64,000 nt of DNA from Bauldia sp965232525 (GTDB taxonomy: Bacteria > Pseudomonadota > Alphaproteobacteria > Rhizobiales > Kaistiaceae), in NCBI RefSeq assembly GCF_965232525.1, contig NZ_OZ246980.1, positions 3,038,001 to 3,102,000 on the forward strand, written 5' to 3'. Below the pieces are notes generated by a model that saw nothing but the letters and a program-made list of their open reading frames with translations, did not search any database and was not told the DNA's origin. The translations under genes were made by a program, and so were the position numbers. The first letter of the stretch is position 1, and each line of letters opens with the position of its first letter. Of this stretch, positions 51,167 through 59,169 are shown in pieces.

Positions 51167-52219
51167 ATGCCGTCCGTCAACATCGCCATAGGAGCCATCC
51201 TCACCATGTTGACAATGGCCGCTGTGACCCCGGCGGCCGCGGATCACAAGCCCGAGCATACACTCAAGTTGCATCACTTCCTCGGGCCGAAGTCGATCGC
51301 TCACACCAAGATGCTCGAACCCTGGGCAAAGAAGGTGGAGGAGGAGTCCGAGGGTCGCATCAAGATCGACATCTTCCCGGCGATGTCCCTCGGCGGCTCT
51401 CCCCTGCAGCTGGCGAGTCAGGTGCGGGATGGCGTGGTCGACATCATCTGGACGCTGAACGGCTACACGCCTCAGTTGTTTCCGCGCACCGAGGTTTTCG
51501 AGTTGCCGGGCGTCCACACCAACGACATCGTTGCCACCAACTTGGCGATGCAAGAGCTGTTTGATGAGTGGCTGTCGGACGAATACGACGGCGTCAAGGT
51601 GATCGCGCTTCATGTCCATGCCGGGCAGGGGATCCAGATGCGCGATACGCCCGTTCGTTCGATCGGTGATCTGGGCGGCAAGCAGATGCGGATTCCGAGC
51701 CGGACCGGCGCCTGGATCATCGAAGCCTTGGGAGCGACGCCGGTCGGTATGCCGGTCCCCGATCTCCCACAGGCGTTGTCGACCGGACGTGTCGACGGGG
51801 CTCTCATTCCCTGGGAGATCATCCCGCCCCTGAAAATCGAAGAACTGACCGAGTATCAGATTGAAGGGCCGGATAGCGAGCGCTTCGGAACGGCGACGTT
51901 TCAGATCGCCATGAACCAGGGGGCCTACGACTCCCTGCCACCGGATCTGCAGTCTGTCATCGATGCCAATTCGGGAGACGCCATCGCCAAGGACATTGGA
52001 GCGGTTTGGCAGGAGTCGGAGGACATCGGCATTGCCGTGGCCCTGGCGGACGGCAACGAGCACATTGTCCTGACCGAAGAGGAAATGGCGCCGTTCCGCG
52101 ACGCGATGGCCCCGATCATTGATCGGTGGATCGAGGAGGTCGGGGAAAAAGGGATCGACGGCCAGGCCTTGCTTGACGCCGCTCGCGCCGCCATCGCCAA
52201 GCACAGTACCGCCATGTAG
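51167..52219 (+). CDS. TRAP transporter substrate-binding protein (DctP type)
   Basis: 350 residues with a signal peptide (IGAILTMLTMAAVTPAAADH). HTLKLHHFLGPKSIAHTKML opens the DctP fold; GGKQMRIPSRTGAWIIEALG holds the conserved Arg that binds substrate carboxylates. ATG 51167 follows AAAGGAAAAAG. First of three TRAP genes; the ligand is probably an organic or sugar acid given the lactonase next door. Confidence 0.87.
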   Translation: MPSVNIAIGAILTMLTMAAVTPAAADHKPEHTLKLHHFLGPKSIAHTKMLEPWAKKVEEESEGRIKIDIFPAMSLGGSPLQLASQVRDGVVDIIWTLNGYTPQLFPRTEVFELPGVHTNDIVATNLAMQELFDEWLSDEYDGVKVIALHVHAGQGIQMRDTPVRSIGDLGGKQMRIPSRTGAWIIEALGATPVGMPVPDLPQALSTGRVDGALIPWEIIPPLKIEELTEYQIEGPDSERFGTATFQIAMNQGAYDSLPPDLQSVIDANSGDAIAKDIGAVWQESEDIGIAVALADGNEHIVLTEEEMAPFRDAMAPIIDRWIEEVGEKGIDGQALLDAARAAIAKHSTAM

Positions 52220-52238
52220 TCCGCAAGGCCGGCGTTAG

Positions 52239-52748
52239 GTGGAACGAGCGGACAACGAGACGACCGGCTTAGCGCGATCGGCGATCAGATATTGGGCGCT
52301 GTTCGGCGGGGTGGTCCTGCTCAGCCTCGTAGCCCTGACCGGCGTCAGCGCCGTTGCAAGCCTGGTGATCGGACGACCACTGCGCGGCGAGTTTGAACTC
52401 GTCCGTCACGGCGTCGCCATCGCGGCGTTCGCATTCCTGCCCTACGCCCAACTGACCGGCGCAAACGTCAGCGTCGATCTGTTCACCCGCGGCATGAGCG
52501 ATCGGGCCAAAGCGGTCATGGAGATCGTGTCGTCGGTCGTTGTGATTGTCGTGGCCGTCGTCCTGTTCCGGCAGATGTGGTTCGGCATGAGCGACTATGT
52601 GAACTATCCGGTTCAGATGGTCACAGTGCCGGTTCCGTTGTGGACCGCGTTTCCGCCGATGTTGATTTCGCTGGTTTTGCTCGCACTGGCGGCCATCCTG
52701 ACCGGGAAGGACGCCTGGCGGTCCGCTCGAGGTCACGCTGGTCCATGA
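52239..52748 (+). CDS. TRAP transporter small permease (DctQ type)
   Basis: 169 residues from GTG 52239. Four membrane helices: YWALFGGVVLLSLVALTGVS, HGVAIAAFAFLPYAQLTGAN, VMEIVSSVVVIVVAVVLFRQ and WTAFPPMLISLVLLALAAIL. The TGANVSVDLF motif is typical of DctQ. Its stop overlaps the large-permease start by 4 nt (ATGA). Confidence 0.87.
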   Translation: MERADNETTGLARSAIRYWALFGGVVLLSLVALTGVSAVASLVIGRPLRGEFELVRHGVAIAAFAFLPYAQLTGANVSVDLFTRGMSDRAKAVMEIVSSVVVIVVAVVLFRQMWFGMSDYVNYPVQMVTVPVPLWTAFPPMLISLVLLALAAILTGKDAWRSARGHAGP

Positions 52749-54070
52749 TCGATAGCGTTTTGATCGGGATCATCGGCCTCGCCGTCCTGATTGGCCTCAT
52801 CGTCGTCCGCATCCCGATCGCCTACGCGATGATCGTTGTTGGCTTTGTCGGGGCGAGCGTGCTTTCCGGACCGCAGATCATCCTGTTCCAGCTCAAGGAT
52901 TTGGCCTACGCGCAGTTCTCGATCTACGACCTGTCGGTTATTCCCATGTTCGTCCTGATGGGAAGCCTCGCCTCGCGATCCGGATTGAGCGGCGATCTGT
53001 TCCAAGGCGCCCGGGCGTGGATTGGCCGGTTCCGCGGTGGTGTCGCGATGGCGACCGTCCTGGCATGTGGCGGCTTCGGCGCCGTTTGCGGATCATCGCT
53101 GGCGACGGCATCGACGATGGGTCGCGTCGCGCTGCCCCAGCTTGCCCGTTTGAACTACGCCCCGGCCCTGGCGACCGGTACGGTCGCGGCCGGCGGCGTG
53201 CTCGGCATTCTCATTCCGCCGTCCGTGGTCCTGATCATCTACGCGATCATCGTCGAGGCGAATGTCGTTACACTGTTCGCAGCGGCCTTGGTCCCCGGGC
53301 TCATTGCGATCGCGATGTTTGTCGCCACCATCGCGTTGATTGTCCGCGTCCGTCCATCCGCCGGACCCAGGGGAGAGCCGGTCACGGCCGCCGAGTTTCG
53401 GAACGCGACATTGGGCCTTCTGCCGGTTGTCGCGATCTTCGGCGTTGTCGTCGGTGGCATCTATGCGGGCTTCTACAATCCGACGCCGGCGGCGGCGATT
53501 GGCGTCATGCTGGTGGCCATCCACGGATTCGCGCTGCGCCGCTTGTCGCGCAAGGACTGCGTCGATGCCTTGCTGGAAACCGCCCGACTGACCGGTTTCA
53601 TCTATCTCATTCTGTTCGGGGCTGAGTTGCTGTCTATCTTCATGGCGCGCGCCGGCGTGCCGCAGGCGACCGCCGAATGGCTGCAGGCGAGCGGTTTGAC
53701 GCCGATGGCCATCATGATTCTGATCGTCGTCGTTCTGGTACTGCTCGGCATGGTCATGGACAGCCTCTCGATGGTCATCCTGGCGATTCCGTTCTTCTGG
53801 CCGGTGATCGTCGACTTGGACTTCGGCATGTCCGTTGACGACCTCAAGATCTGGTTCGGCATCATCGCCTTGATCGTCGTCGAGTTGGGCCTGATCACGC
53901 CCCCGGTTGGACTGAACGTCCTGATCATTCATTCGCTATCGAGCGATGTCCCGCTCAAGGAAGCGTTCTATGGTGTCATGCCGTTCTTCGGCGCGGAGAT
54001 CATCAGGGTTGCGCTGCTGATGGCGTTGCCGGCGTTGACGTTGTGGCTGCCGCACTTGTTAAGTGGGTGA
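52745..54070 (+). CDS. TRAP transporter large permease (DctM type)
   Basis: 441 residues from ATG 52745 (MIDSVLIGIIGLAVLIGLIV). About twelve membrane helices; GGFGAVCGSSLATASTMGRV and GGVLGILIPPSVVLIIYAII are DctM hallmarks, and LGLITPPVGLNVLIIHSLSS lies near the C-terminus. Na+-coupled translocator working with the DctP and DctQ proteins upstream. Confidence 0.9.
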   Translation: MIDSVLIGIIGLAVLIGLIVVRIPIAYAMIVVGFVGASVLSGPQIILFQLKDLAYAQFSIYDLSVIPMFVLMGSLASRSGLSGDLFQGARAWIGRFRGGVAMATVLACGGFGAVCGSSLATASTMGRVALPQLARLNYAPALATGTVAAGGVLGILIPPSVVLIIYAIIVEANVVTLFAAALVPGLIAIAMFVATIALIVRVRPSAGPRGEPVTAAEFRNATLGLLPVVAIFGVVVGGIYAGFYNPTPAAAIGVMLVAIHGFALRRLSRKDCVDALLETARLTGFIYLILFGAELLSIFMARAGVPQATAEWLQASGLTPMAIMILIVVVLVLLGMVMDSLSMVILAIPFFWPVIVDLDFGMSVDDLKIWFGIIALIVVELGLITPPVGLNVLIIHSLSSDVPLKEAFYGVMPFFGAEIIRVALLMALPALTLWLPHLLSG

Positions 54071-54205
54071 GCGGCTTAAGTGGGTGAGGCGGTCTGGCGG
54101 CCGGAAGCAGGATCGCCGCGCTTCGGTTTTTGATCGCGGCGCTTCTCCTTGGGACCGCTTCCGTTTCACTGGCGGACGGGGCCGCCGGCGTCGGAGGAGG
54201 GTGTG

Positions 54206-54637
54206 ATGGCAACGGAAGAGCGGAAGGCTATGTCGCGGCAGGCGATCGGCATGTGGGCCGGCGGGGCAGAAATCGATGCGTCGATCTTCACGGCCGACTA
54301 CACCAACCACCAGGAACCGGCGGCGGACGGAGGTGTCCGGACGATCGAGCTGTCGACCTGGATCAGCATAGTCGAGGCTAATCACCGTGCGTTTGCGGAT
54401 CTCTCGGTCCACATCCTTAAGCAGCTCGCGGATGGCGATCAGGTGGCCACCCACTGGCGGTTCTCGGCGACGCAGACCGGGGCATATGAAGGACGGGAGG
54501 CCACCGGCAAACCAGTCGCATGGACAGGCGTTCAGATCGACCGGTTTGCGGATGGCAGGATCGCCGAAAGCTGGGTCGTCTGGGACAAGTACAGTATGTT
54601 CGAACAGCTTGACCTGATCAGCGTCGCCATGCGCTGA
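54206..54637 (+). CDS. SnoaL-like ester cyclase family protein
   Basis: 143 residues from ATG 54206 with GGAGGAGGGTGTG upstream. NTF2-like fold; YTNHQEP, NHRAFADLSVHILKQLADGD and FADGRIAESWVVWDKYSMFE are typical of the SnoaL-like/ester cyclase group. Enzymatic role unknown. May be the last gene of the TRAP operon (gap of 135 bp) and converges on the ArsR regulator. Confidence 0.72.
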   Translation: MATEERKAMSRQAIGMWAGGAEIDASIFTADYTNHQEPAADGGVRTIELSTWISIVEANHRAFADLSVHILKQLADGDQVATHWRFSATQTGAYEGREATGKPVAWTGVQIDRFADGRIAESWVVWDKYSMFEQLDLISVAMR

Positions 54638-54647
54638 CCACAGACGG

Positions 54648-54977
54648 CTAATCCTTCGTCGGGTTTTGCAGATCGACGAGAAGTGTGTCGAGCCGGGCGA
54701 AGTTGCCCTCCCAGATGCGACGATATTGCTCGAGCCAGTTACTGGCTTCTGACAACGGTTCGGCTTCTATTCGACGCGGCCGGGCCTGCCCCGCGCGGAT
54801 CGTGGAGATCAGGCCGGCGGTCTCCAGGACCTTGAGGTGGCGGGAGATCGCCGGCTGGCTGATGTCGAACGGCTCCATGAGTTCGGTAACCGTCGCTTCG
54901 CCTTCGGCAAGGCGGGCGAGAATGGCGCGGCGCGTGGGGTCGGCCAATGCCGCGAACGTCCTGTCGAGCTGGCTCAT
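54648..54977 (-). CDS. ArsR-family transcriptional regulator
   Basis: 109 residues of winged helix: LDRTFAALADPTRRAILARL and TELMEPFDISQPAISRHLKV form the dimer and recognition helices. No Cys metal-binding motif (ELCVCDL) is present, so it is of the non-metal type often found beside SRPBCC proteins. Convergent with the SnoaL-like gene. Confidence 0.82.
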   Translation of the reverse strand: MSQLDRTFAALADPTRRAILARLAEGEATVTELMEPFDISQPAISRHLKVLETAGLISTIRAGQARPRRIEAEPLSEASNWLEQYRRIWEGNFARLDTLLVDLQNPTKD

Positions 54978-55093
54978 ACGACTAACATAGCTGAATCGTT
55001 ATATACCGCAATTGTTATGCTCTTAGGTCCAAACTCTGCATTTCTGTCTCCGGTCTTGTCGTTATATTGGTCGAAAAACCGAGCGGGTCGCCG

Positions 55094-56116
55094 ATGAAAA
55101 TCTTCAGAAAAAGTTCTGATCTTCTGACCGATGAAGCGATCGGAGATTGGTTGCGGGAGCTGCGGGGGCGACCCTACGTGCCGGAGTCGGGTTTCGACGT
55201 AACAGCGGTCATTCGAAGCAGATTGGGGAGCACCGACGGTTACTATTTTGGCGGCGTGAACGTGGAAAATCCCGACCATCGCATCAGTACCCACGGCGAG
55301 GAGGGAAGTCTGGCGGCTATGGTGACCGCGCTGGGGATCGAAGCGGAGATCCTCGAGGTCTGGTTGATGGGGGCGCCGAGCGGTTTGGAAAAGGGCACCA
55401 GCGACAGCCTCGCCCAGGCGGGCATAACCTGCTGCGGAAAGTGTCGTCAGCAACTCACGAACTTCGCCGGGGAGAGCACACCGATCCACTCGATCGCCCT
55501 GAATGGTGCGATATCGACGACAGCGCTCGGCACGCTCCTACCCAACCAGTTCACGTTTCGGCAGTTTCGTCCCGAAGCTCTGTCGCGGGTGCCGGAAGTT
55601 CCGCATCCGCCTTCGGTGGAACAGGTCGAGCGGCGATTGGTCCGGTTTGAAGAAACAATGTCCCAAGACGCGATCCTTGGCTGGCTTGACAGTCTGCAAT
55701 CGGCAGACCTCGCCACCGATATCTCCGATGCCGTGGTCCTCAAACTCGGCAACGGCACCTATGTCTCCGGCGTCAAAATCGAAGAGGCGGCCTATGTTGA
55801 TATGAGCGCCATACAGTGCGCGGTCGCCATTGCCACCGGCGAATTCGGGAAACAGGACGTGCACGAGGTTTGGTCGCTCAGTCGGGGACGTGGCGCGAAG
55901 GGGCTCGTGGAGCAGGGATTTCAGCCCCTCACTCTGTCATCGGTCCAGGTGTTGTTGCAGTTTGCCGTGCATTCCGACATTCCCGTCTATCTCGTGAACG
56001 GGCAGGGAGACTGCCGCCCAACGTCTTTGAGCGACAGCTTCGCGCTAGCGCCCCGGTTCAGCGAGCCGGCGCCTGGCGCCGAGCAGGCCGCCGATGGGCG
56101 GAATTTCCGCTCCTGA
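55094..56116 (+). CDS. tandem-domain cytidine deaminase-like protein
   Basis: 340 residues from ATG 55094. N-terminal half has a zinc deaminase site: YYFGGVNVENPDHRISTHGE (His67, catalytic Glu69; canonical HAE is here HGE) and ITCCGKCRQQL (Cys114 and Cys117; canonical PCxxC is CCxxC). The C-terminal half repeats the fold (GTYVSGVKIEEAAYVDMSAI) without zinc ligands, like the vestigial domain of E. coli Cdd. Nucleoside deamination is likely but the substitutions leave room for another substrate. No operon partner. Confidence 0.7.
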   Translation: MKIFRKSSDLLTDEAIGDWLRELRGRPYVPESGFDVTAVIRSRLGSTDGYYFGGVNVENPDHRISTHGEEGSLAAMVTALGIEAEILEVWLMGAPSGLEKGTSDSLAQAGITCCGKCRQQLTNFAGESTPIHSIALNGAISTTALGTLLPNQFTFRQFRPEALSRVPEVPHPPSVEQVERRLVRFEETMSQDAILGWLDSLQSADLATDISDAVVLKLGNGTYVSGVKIEEAAYVDMSAIQCAVAIATGEFGKQDVHEVWSLSRGRGAKGLVEQGFQPLTLSSVQVLLQFAVHSDIPVYLVNGQGDCRPTSLSDSFALAPRFSEPAPGAEQAADGRNFRS

Positions 56117-56118
56117 AC

Positions 56119-57492
56119 TCAGGCGACCTTGCGGGTTTCCGGAAGGCGCGCCCACTCTGGCAGCCAATCACCGTGAGCGGCGAGCAGTTCATCGACCAAC
56201 GACCAGATCTGGTCGAGGTCCAGTTCCGCAGCCGTGTGCGGGTCCATCATTGCCGCGTGATAGATGTGCTCGCGCTTCTCTTCCATCAGCGCCGCGACCG
56301 TCAGCTCCTGCACGTTCAGGTTCGTGCGGATGAGTGCCGTGATCTGCGGCGGCAGTGCACCAATCCTGGTCGGCTGAATACCGTTGCGATCGACCAGGCA
56401 CGGAACCTCCACCGCGCAGTGATCCGGCAGGGAGGTGATCAGTCCGTTGTTGCGCACGTTGCCGTAGATCACCGAGGGCGCGCCGGTCCAAGCTGAGTTG
56501 ACGATCTCAGAGGCGTATTCGTGGCTCGCCTTTACTTCGATCGTGTTGGCCTCGCGATACTGCTTCGCCTGAGCAGCCCACCGGTCGATGTTTTCGGTGC
56601 AGCGCTTCGGATACTCGTCGAGCGGGATGTCGAACTTCTCGATCAGGTCGGGCCGATCGCGCTTGATGAACCACGGCACGTATTCGGCGAAATGCTCCGA
56701 GCTCTCGGTGACGAAGTAGCCGAGCCGCATCAACATCTCGTAGCGCACCTTGTTCGGGCACCGAGGGTTGCTCCGTGGCGGCTTGGGGAAGCGGCCCTCC
56801 AGATAACCGCGGCGGAGGTCCGGATAGAGGTCGCGATACGTCCCGTCTTCGTTGATTTCTTCGAAGCGAAGATAGAACGCCATGTGGTTGATACCGGCGC
56901 AATGGTAGCGGATCTTCTCGATCGGAATATCAAGATCACGCGCCAGTTCCTTGGCGGTGCCCTGGACAGAGTGACACAAGCCGACCTGGCGGATCTTCGG
57001 GTATTTGGCCGCGATCGCCCAGGTGTTGATGACCATCGGGTTGACGTACTGGAGAAGGATGGCGTCCGGGCACACCTCCATCATGTCGGCGCACACGTTC
57101 CAAAGGTGCGGGACGGTGCGGATGCCGCGCATGATGCCGCCGATGCCAAGCGTGTCGGCGATCGTCTGGCGGAGGCCGTATTTCTTGGGAACCTCGAAAT
57201 CGGTGATCGTGCAGGGGTCGTAGCCGCCAACCTGAAACGCGGTGACAACGAAATCCGCGCCGTCGAGCGCCTCGCGTTGGTTCAGGTGGGTGCTCACCGA
57301 GGCGCCAACCCCCAGAGTGAGCACGATCTTACGGGCAACGACCTCGGAGTCTTCAAGACGCTCCGGATTGATGTCCATCAGCGCGACATGGGCGTCGGCC
57401 AGCTCCGGGCGCTGCAATACATCACTGACGATGTTCTTCATAAACACCGTCGAGCCAGCGCCGATGAAAGCGATCTTCGGTCCCCGTGCCAT
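56119..57492 (-). CDS. melA: GH4 NAD+-dependent alpha-galactosidase-like glycosidase
   Basis: 457 residues from ATG 57492 with GGGAGG upstream; an earlier ATG at 57543 is less likely. GH4 enzymes use NAD+ and Mn2+. NAD fold IAFIGAGSTVFMKNIVSDVL (from residue 8); metal site QVGLCHSVQGTA (Cys173, His174) and GINHMAFYLRF (Asn202, His203). GGYDPCTITDFEVPKKYGLR is typical of the MelA/AglA group. The AraC gene and family-5 ABC genes nearby match the alpha-galactoside loci of rhizobia. Alpha-glucosidase specificity is possible. Confidence 0.85.
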   Translation of the reverse strand: MARGPKIAFIGAGSTVFMKNIVSDVLQRPELADAHVALMDINPERLEDSEVVARKIVLTLGVGASVSTHLNQREALDGADFVVTAFQVGGYDPCTITDFEVPKKYGLRQTIADTLGIGGIMRGIRTVPHLWNVCADMMEVCPDAILLQYVNPMVINTWAIAAKYPKIRQVGLCHSVQGTAKELARDLDIPIEKIRYHCAGINHMAFYLRFEEINEDGTYRDLYPDLRRGYLEGRFPKPPRSNPRCPNKVRYEMLMRLGYFVTESSEHFAEYVPWFIKRDRPDLIEKFDIPLDEYPKRCTENIDRWAAQAKQYREANTIEVKASHEYASEIVNSAWTGAPSVIYGNVRNNGLITSLPDHCAVEVPCLVDRNGIQPTRIGALPPQITALIRTNLNVQELTVAALMEEKREHIYHAAMMDPHTAAELDLDQIWSLVDELLAAHGDWLPEWARLPETRKVA

Positions 57493-57651
57493 GATCGCTA
57501 CCTCCCTTCGTTTGAACAGCATGCCCACCGTCGACGCGGGCACCTGGTGCCATCGGTGTCGATGAGCTTCGGCGCCAAGCTACAGAGGTTCTTGTGGACA
57601 CTTCTTCCGTTTTCCTGTTCGTCGTTTCCGGTTTTCGGGTTTCACTGCTCG

Positions 57652-58065
57652 ATGGAAGGAACAGCCTTGAGCGGTATCAAGCGCGCGGACGTCATCGAAG
57701 AGTATTGGTACTCAATCGACTGGGACGTCGAGGCAATCTGGGCCCTCGATCTGCCGGTCGAGGAGATGCCCATCGACAGGTTCCTGTGGCACCTAGACGT
57801 ACCGATCTGGCCCTATCGCGGCGTGGGTTACGTGATCACGCCAAACCAGGTGCTCGCCGATCCGGTTCGGTATGCCGAGGAGCACGAGCGGTTGACGAAA
57901 GCCGATCTGACTTATCCACTCGATGTCTACTTTCATCGGGGCCGATGGATGATCCTCGACGGGGTGCACCGCCTTGCCAAGGCGGTTTGGGACGATCGGG
58001 AGTGTTTGGCGGTGCGGCAAGTGCCGGAGTCGGCGGTCACCCAACTGGTCTCGGGCGACACTTAA
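57652..58065 (+). CDS. small ParB-like (DGxHRLAK) protein, unknown function
   Basis: About 137 residues from ATG 57652, or 132 from TTG 57667, which has GGAAGGA upstream. VYFHRGRWMILDGVHRLAKA is a ParB/sulfiredoxin-like DGxHR motif and YVITPNQVLADPVRYAEEHE a supporting helix. No partner parS or parA context. It lies between melA and the AraC gene, diverging from melA and converging on the regulator. Function unknown. Confidence 0.55.
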   Translation: MEGTALSGIKRADVIEEYWYSIDWDVEAIWALDLPVEEMPIDRFLWHLDVPIWPYRGVGYVITPNQVLADPVRYAEEHERLTKADLTYPLDVYFHRGRWMILDGVHRLAKAVWDDRECLAVRQVPESAVTQLVSGDT

Positions 58066-58077
58066 CCGATAGGAGGC

Positions 58078-58965
58078 CTATGAACGGGCTTCTCGGCGGA
58101 ATGCGCCCGGCGTCTGATGCATGCGCGCCTGAAAAGCCTCGTAGAACGCCGACAGCGATCCAAAACCGGAATCCATGGCAATCGCCAGGATTTTTTTGTC
58201 GGTGGTCGACAGCATCATCTGTGCGTGACTGAGCCGTGTCCGCGTGATGTGTTCCTTAAGCGAAATGCCGGTCACCTTCCGGAAGAGGGTGGTGGCATAG
58301 CTCTCCGACAGCTGAACATGGGCGGCCATATCGGAGACGCCGATGGACGACGACGCGTAGTTGTCGACGATGTAGCGAAGCATCTCCTCGACCACGCCGA
58401 TCTTGGCGGACCCCGCATCGATGTCCGCCGCAGTCCCCGCTCCACGGTAGAGGCACTCCCAATCGCCGGCCGCCAGCCGACGGATCCGCATCTCGGCTTC
58501 CCCGGCGAGAATCTTACGCAGGTCGGCATCGTTGCGTTTGAACTCCTCCGCCCACCTGGGGAAGATGAGCGTGTCGATCGGATCGGGCTCCCTCGAACAG
58601 ATCACGTGCCCGGCGATCAGGTCGCTGACAAAGCGTTGCGGGAGTTTCCAGCTCAGAAGCTGCGACAGCGAAACGTAGACATTGACGATCTGGCCCGTAC
58701 CGGTGACCGACGTGACGCAGTGCGGCACGGCACCCCAAAAGATCGTCAACCGGTTTTCGGGAATCCGGACGGGCTTGCCGGAAAACGAGTACTCCATCTC
58801 GCAGTCGATCAGGAAGTTTGCCTCGACCGAGGCATGGTGGTGGTAGGGCACTGCGAAGATCGTCGGCGCATGCCGTTCCACCAGCAGCGCCTCGTCGACG
58901 AGAACCCGCGTGGTGTCCGTATAAGCCAGATAGTTGTCTTCGACCGCCCTTTGAGCGACAGCCAT
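58078..58965 (-). CDS. AraC-family regulator, AgpT/MelR-like
   Basis: 295 residues from ATG 58965, chosen because GAGG lies 8 nt upstream; a TTG at 59037 gives 319. N-terminal cupin (APTIFAVPYHHHASVEANFL) binds the inducer; C-terminal double HTH SIGVSDMAAHVQLSESYATT and KKILAIAMDSGFGSLSAFYE. A dyad CTGCCG-AAA-CGGCAG lies at 58980-58994, 15 bp before the start. Divergent from the ABC importer, it probably activates melA and the importer in response to alpha-galactosides. Confidence 0.8.
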   Translation of the reverse strand: MAVAQRAVEDNYLAYTDTTRVLVDEALLVERHAPTIFAVPYHHHASVEANFLIDCEMEYSFSGKPVRIPENRLTIFWGAVPHCVTSVTGTGQIVNVYVSLSQLLSWKLPQRFVSDLIAGHVICSREPDPIDTLIFPRWAEEFKRNDADLRKILAGEAEMRIRRLAAGDWECLYRGAGTAADIDAGSAKIGVVEEMLRYIVDNYASSSIGVSDMAAHVQLSESYATTLFRKVTGISLKEHITRTRLSHAQMMLSTTDKKILAIAMDSGFGSLSAFYEAFQARMHQTPGAFRREARS

Positions 58966-58979
58966 TCTCGAATCCTCAA

Positions 58980-58994
58980 CTGCCGAAACGGCAG
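58980..58994. promoter_or_regulatory. dyad upstream of the AraC gene
   Basis: Perfect 6-bp inverted repeat CTGCCG-AAA-CGGCAG, 15 bp before the preferred start of the AraC gene. It may be an operator or a leader hairpin. Confidence 0.4.
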
Positions 58995-59169
58995 ACTTTC
59001 GTTCGACAAGTGTCGCCTGAAGGCGCGGCTTCTTCAAGCCGCGACCCTTCCGCTGAACCCTACACCGGTTTCCGGAATTTCAAAGCAGATTTCAGGAAGA
59101 CAGAACAGCGAACGGCCTGCGTATCATGCACAAAACGAACACAATTGATATCAACGGAGGAACGCCCCT

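Noticed and set aside
56521..57530. Plus-strand open frame running into the ParB-like gene
   Set aside because: The first part is antisense to melA; only the segment after about 57652 looks coding.
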